32,736 nucleotides of DNA from Candidatus Woesearchaeota archaeon (GTDB taxonomy: Archaea; Nanobdellota; Nanobdellia; Woesearchaeales; UBA525): NCBI GenBank assembly GCA_018221245.1, contig JAAOYH010000061.1:1-32736 (forward strand), written 5' to 3'. The position numbers and the translations under genes were made by a program. This document shows positions 31,433 through 32,736 of this stretch, one piece after another (position 1 is the stretch's first letter; every line of letters starts with the position of its first letter). Under the pieces are notes generated by a model. The model did no database searches, was not told the origin of the DNA, and saw only the letters and a program-made list of their open reading frames with translations.

Positions 31433-31670
31433 TCTTCTTCCTCCTACACCACTTCAACAACTTCTCTGCGTCATGTGAGTTGGTAGAAAAATAGTTCTCC
31501 AATTCTTGAGCCTGCCGAGTATATTCAGCGTCATCAGCCCCAATACACTCAGCAGTCCCATCCCCACTTAGAATACAAACTTCAATATCAGGTCCGTTCT
31601 TGCAACCTAAAAATAATGTGCTTAAAAGACTAACTAGAAATAGCGTCTTTAAGTAATTTAGCTGCTGCAC
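31398..31670 (-). CDS. Lipoprotein, outer-spanin candidate
   Basis: 90 residues from a GTG at 31670, chosen over another GTG 24 bases upstream because AGAGG lies 6 bases before it. Signal (LKTLFLVSLLSTLFLGC) with lipobox LFLGC, then a short acidic periplasmic part with several cysteines (PDIEVCILSGDGTAECIGAD) and a basic tail (RRKKSANNS). Overlap with the following TM/coiled-coil gene suggests an outer/inner spanin pair that would fuse the membranes at the end of lysis. Inferred from signal and context. Confidence 0.62.
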   Translation of the reverse strand: MQQLNYLKTLFLVSLLSTLFLGCKNGPDIEVCILSGDGTAECIGADDAEYTRQAQELENYFSTNSHDAEKLLKWCRRKKSANNSNLNHTN

Positions 31671-31833
31671 GTCGTTCCTCTTTCGTCTTCGCACTTCTCA
31701 CTGCAATAGATGCATCCTCAATCTTCTTAACCTTACCGCGCTCAACCATCTCACCAATAAAGGCCATCAGCTGAGTGATAAGCTTTCCGATCTTTGGAAT
31801 AGCTATGAGAGCTTGTAAAATCTTTAAGATCAT
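31630..31833 (-). CDS. Small hydrophobic-helix protein in lysis cassette
   Basis: 67 residues; begins immediately after the preceding stop (TAAATG). Residues 1-30 are hydrophobic or amphipathic (MILKILQALIAIPKIGKLIT), the rest is a charged helix with basic excess (KTKEERRAAAKLLKDAISS). It has no clear full transmembrane segment. A holin, antiholin or membrane-associated lysis factor is likely from its position between a holin-like gene and the lipoprotein, but unproven. Confidence 0.58.
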   Translation of the reverse strand: MILKILQALIAIPKIGKLITQLMAFIGEMVERGKVKKIEDASIAVRSAKTKEERRAAAKLLKDAISS

Positions 31834-32019
31834 TTACTTCTTTCTCTTCTTTTCAATAGAGATCGGTCCAGATCTTCCAACAAGAAGATTCTTAGCTCCC
31901 TTTAAAACATTCATTACCATTTGAAAAATCGAGTTACTCGCAAGTGCTGGAATTAAAGCAAGACCCTCAGACACAGCAAGTAGTACAGATACGATCATTA
32001 GAATTGATTCAAGATTCAT
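31834..32019 (-). CDS. Holin-like small membrane protein
   Basis: 61 residues from the ATG at 32019, which has GGGGG 8 bases upstream; a TTG 15 bases earlier would bury that site. Two hydrophobic stretches (LESILMIVSVLLAVSEGLAL and IPALASNSIFQMVMNVLKGA) are followed by a basic tail (EKKRKK). The pattern S-E-x-L-A-L-I-P-x-x-x-x-N-S-I-F-Q recalls a family of small phage membrane proteins near lysis genes. Likely holin, opening the inner membrane for the endolysin at 25.2-25.6 kb. Confidence 0.65.
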   Translation of the reverse strand: MNLESILMIVSVLLAVSEGLALIPALASNSIFQMVMNVLKGAKNLLVGRSGPISIEKKRKK

Positions 32020-32047
32020 TTTTATTTCCCCCAAAGAAATGTGGCCA

Positions 32048-32125
32048 CTAAAAGTGGGAGTAAGGAAGTACGTCTACTAACCTCTCATTAACCCGTAGTT
32101 CATCCATGAACCCAGTCTCTCCCAT
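32048..32125 (-). CDS. Possible leader peptide before the lysis cassette
   Basis: A 25-residue frame (MGETGFMDELRVNERLVDVL and five more) whose ATG sits 6 bases after a TATAAT box, so a transcript could begin at the codon itself. It has no ribosome site. It contains an inverted repeat GTTCAT-gg-ATGAAC. It may be a short leaderless peptide or just untranslated leader. Confidence 0.25.
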   Translation of the reverse strand: MGETGFMDELRVNERLVDVLPYSHF

Positions 32126-32131
32126 AACTAA

Positions 32132-32140
32132 ATTATATCA
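32132..32140 (-). promoter_or_regulatory. Extended -10 promoter for the lysis cassette
   Basis: On the minus strand TG-A-TATAAT is a perfect extended -10 element. No good -35 box lies 17 bases upstream, as is common for this class. Start near 32125, about 105 bases before the holin-like gene. It would let the lysis cassette be expressed apart from the ejection genes. Confidence 0.55.
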
Positions 32141-32197
32141 TGACTTGAAGGTATGTATAAAATGTGAATGTTTTATTTGAACGTTTAATGACGCTAT

Positions 32198-32736
32198 TTA
32201 AAACTCAGACGATCTTCTTCTTCTAATTACTTCCGCTGCATCGTTTGCTGACCTTGATGGTACTGGAGTTTTCTTAGGAGTAGGAGTCGGCATAGGCTTG
32301 TCTACATACTTCTTTCCACCTGAAATAAACTTTTGCATGTGTACCATCTCACCGTTCTTATTAAGTGCTGTTATAGCTTGAGCTCTCTCAAGAGGTGTCA
32401 TGTAATTAGCTGATCTTATGTCGTCACGCATTCTAGGTCTTTGAGCTACTGGGATATGAACAGGGTCAGCTGAAGTAGATCCAACGAGAATACTAGACTT
32501 AAAACTATTCACAAGATCTCGCTTAACACTCTCTGACAGATCCATCTGCATGATCTTTGGAACTGTAATAGCTCCTTTAATTTTAGCTGTATTAATAAGA
32601 ATTCGTTGAGCCATCTTTGGACCATATTTAGTCATAAGACCACCTATGGCAGCACCTGCCATTGCTCCAACAGCACCACCTAAAAGAAGGCCACCACCAC
32701 CAGCACCAAGGACGGTCCAGACAGATACTTCCTTAC
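32198..32736 (-). CDS. C-terminal part of a glycine-zipper (ejection-type) protein, cut by window edge
   Basis: The frame is open through the right edge, so the true start is outside; the ATG at 32662 is internal. The visible 178 residues begin KEVSVWTVLGAGGGGLLLGG and continue AVGAMAGAAIGGLMTKYGPK, a glycine-zipper hydrophobic stretch. Then come a helical part (VPKIMQMDLSESVKRDLVNS; MTPLERAQAITALNKNGEMV) and a Pro-Thr/Arg tail (PMPTPTPKKTPVPSRS; VIRRRRSSEF). Composition and strand fit an internal virion protein. It may be the missing end of the gene cut at the left edge. Confidence 0.7.
   Translation of the reverse strand, partial: KEVSVWTVLGAGGGGLLLGGAVGAMAGAAIGGLMTKYGPKMAQRILINTAKIKGAITVPKIMQMDLSESVKRDLVNSFKSSILVGSTSADPVHIPVAQRPRMRDDIRSANYMTPLERAQAITALNKNGEMVHMQKFISGGKKYVDKPMPTPTPKKTPVPSRSANDAAEVIRRRRSSEF

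Noticed and set aside
31671-31694. Upstream GTG start for the lipoprotein in the lysis cassette
   Set aside because: The GTG at 31670 has the AGAGG site and gives a normal signal-peptide length; the upstream start would add eight mostly basic residues without a site.

Overview
This window looks like most or all of the genome of a short-tailed (podovirus-like) double-stranded DNA phage of a Gram-negative host. The case rests on one long leftward late operon holding terminase, portal, scaffold, coat, head-tail adaptor, tail nozzle, receptor-binding proteins and glycine-zipper ejection proteins, with no tape measure or sheath gene. Lysis genes of the outer-membrane type (lipoproteins and a possible spanin pair) point to a Gram-negative host. 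DNA is AT-rich, genes are packed with ATGA, TAATG or TGATG overlaps, and no tRNA, integrase, polymerase, primase or helicase gene was seen.

Layout. (1) 1-23069, minus strand: morphogenesis. Read leftward from 23069: small basic protein, probable small terminase, coiled-coil protein, large terminase, membrane protein, portal, scaffold, coat protein, then a set of beta-rich appendage and fibre proteins (15.7-8.7 kb), small Gly/Ala-rich proteins, adaptor, nozzle, a GNAT-fold protein and three ejection-type proteins, the last cut by the left edge. Terminator-like hairpins flank the gene after the coat protein, and a promoter candidate precedes the fibre genes. (2) 23088-24248, plus strand: one membrane-anchored protein I do not recognise. 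(3) 24211-26000, minus strand: a lipoprotein, an M15-type peptidoglycan peptidase with no ATG, GTG or TTG start, an HExxH metallopeptidase and small basic proteins. (4) 26001-30802, plus strand: the probable early region, with a regulatory segment carrying direct and inverted repeats, small zinc-binding proteins, three tandem paralogues, and an ERF-type single-strand annealing recombinase. (5) 30919-32125, minus strand: VRR-NUC nuclease and a lysis cassette (two hydrophobic proteins, a lipoprotein and a membrane/coiled-coil protein). (6) 32198-32736: the C-terminal end of another glycine-zipper protein, cut by the right edge.

The two edge fragments could be the two ends of one ejection-protein gene, in which case the window would be a nearly complete circularly permuted genome. 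A direct join is out of frame, so this stays an inference. If true, the phage relies on its host for replication enzymes and brings only recombination functions.

The most unusual points are: the peptidase whose only plausible start is an AUU overlapping the upstream stop; a 723-residue fibre-like protein with an export or lipoprotein signal and many cysteines; the three tandem paralogues with the same 14-base GTG overlap at each junction; and several promoters placed so that transcription would begin at the start codon. All function calls come from reading motifs by eye; no database search was run.
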